From Massilia polaris (lineage in GTDB: Bacteria > Pseudomonadota > Gammaproteobacteria > Burkholderiales > Burkholderiaceae_D): DNA of 64,000 bases. Of the stretch, positions 63,802 to 64,000 are shown one piece after another (position 1 is the stretch's first letter; every line of letters starts with the position of its first letter). The DNA lies in contig NZ_JABBGG010000003.1 in the NCBI RefSeq assembly GCF_012927275.1, positions 1-64,000 of the forward strand, given 5' to 3'. The translations under genes were made by a program, and so were the position numbers. The notes under the pieces are model-generated. The model did no database searches. It was not told the DNA's origin and saw nothing but the letters and a program-made list of their open reading frames with translations.

Positions 63802-64000
63802 GTGCCCGCCCGCTTATGTTGGGGCCCCTGGTATTCGAGCTCAGCGCGCCGCCACTTTCCGAGATCGGCCGCGGCCTCGTAGGTGCCCTGGAAGAAGTCG
63901 AGCAGCAGGTCATCGGGCTGTGCCGCCTCGCGCACGGCATCGTAGGGCAGGATGAACTCGCCAAAGGCTTCGTTGTACGTTGCTGTGGCCGGGGGCGGCT
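63798..64000 (-). CDS. DUF5996-family protein, C-terminal part only (cut by window edge)
   Basis: The last 66 codons of a gene whose start lies beyond the window. The frame reads TATYNEAFGEFILPYDAVRE, then LLLDFFQGTYEAAADLGKWR, and ends KRAGT. This matches the conserved end of DUF5996 proteins as I remember them. The TGA overlaps the ppsA start, so the two are coupled. The function is unknown. Confidence 0.7.
   Translation of the reverse strand, partial: PPPATATYNEAFGEFILPYDAVREAAQPDDLLLDFFQGTYEAAADLGKWRRAELEYQGPQHKRAGT

Noticed and set aside
61789-63882. 697-codon open frame opposite ppsA
   Set aside because: ppsA on the minus strand has all catalytic motifs; the opposite frame is an R/H-rich shadow.

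Overview
The window looks like a chromosomal segment of a high-GC betaproteobacterium of the order Burkholderiales. The best guess is an Oxalobacteraceae member such as Massilia or a close relative. This rests on the gene order tig-clpP-clpX-lon-hupB-tRNA-ppiD, on thrC-moeA-moaD, on hpnC-hpnD-hpnE, on an SDR-type threonine dehydrogenase next to kbl, and on strongly GC-biased third codon positions. The genus is an inference.

Bases 1-9240 form an accessory region. It opens with two opposed clusters of IS21-type terminal repeats abutting a 5'-truncated IS481-family transposase. Next is a two-gene operon for secreted proteins: a 927-residue coiled-coil protein and a collagen-like protein whose last codons appear to come from the IS end. 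A 917-bp gap holds an IS5-type transposase remnant. A PAS-GAF-GGDEF diguanylate cyclase follows, then a visibly AT-richer, translationally coupled pair: a RelA/SpoT-domain nucleotidyltransferase and a small protein with a C-terminal membrane anchor. This pair is the best candidate for an under-described system.

From 9241 the content is mostly core. It comprises 5-oxoprolinase, the NAD(P)HX repair enzyme, ybbA/tesA with overlapping divergent starts, mnmH and ppiD. A tRNA block (Val, Asp, Asp) is followed by two 117-bp repeats that each carry the last 21 nt of tRNA-Asp. Then come hupB, lon, clpX, clpP, tig and tRNA-Leu (protein quality control), an RND efflux pair, and squalene synthesis (hpnCDE).

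Bases 33.8-38.8 kb hold small envelope genes, including a membrane protein/HTH regulator pair behind a clear promoter that carries two copies of an inverted-repeat operator. Bases 38.8-45.5 kb are one minus-strand run, kbl-tdh-sdaA-thrC-moeA-moaD, covering threonine and serine breakdown, threonine synthesis and molybdopterin assembly. A divergent XRE-cupin regulator faces it.

Bases 46.4-57.9 kb carry a prolyl oligopeptidase, an 11-repeat Sel1 protein, a ZnuD-like TonB receptor with a Cys-containing exported partner, a DEDDh exonuclease, a YegD-like Hsp70, an Ig-domain lipoprotein and a LacI regulator. The right end holds a CYTH-CHAD protein and an apparent operon with PEP synthase, a CBS protein and a phosphofructokinase. 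Upstream of ppsA is the cut-off end of a DUF5996 gene.
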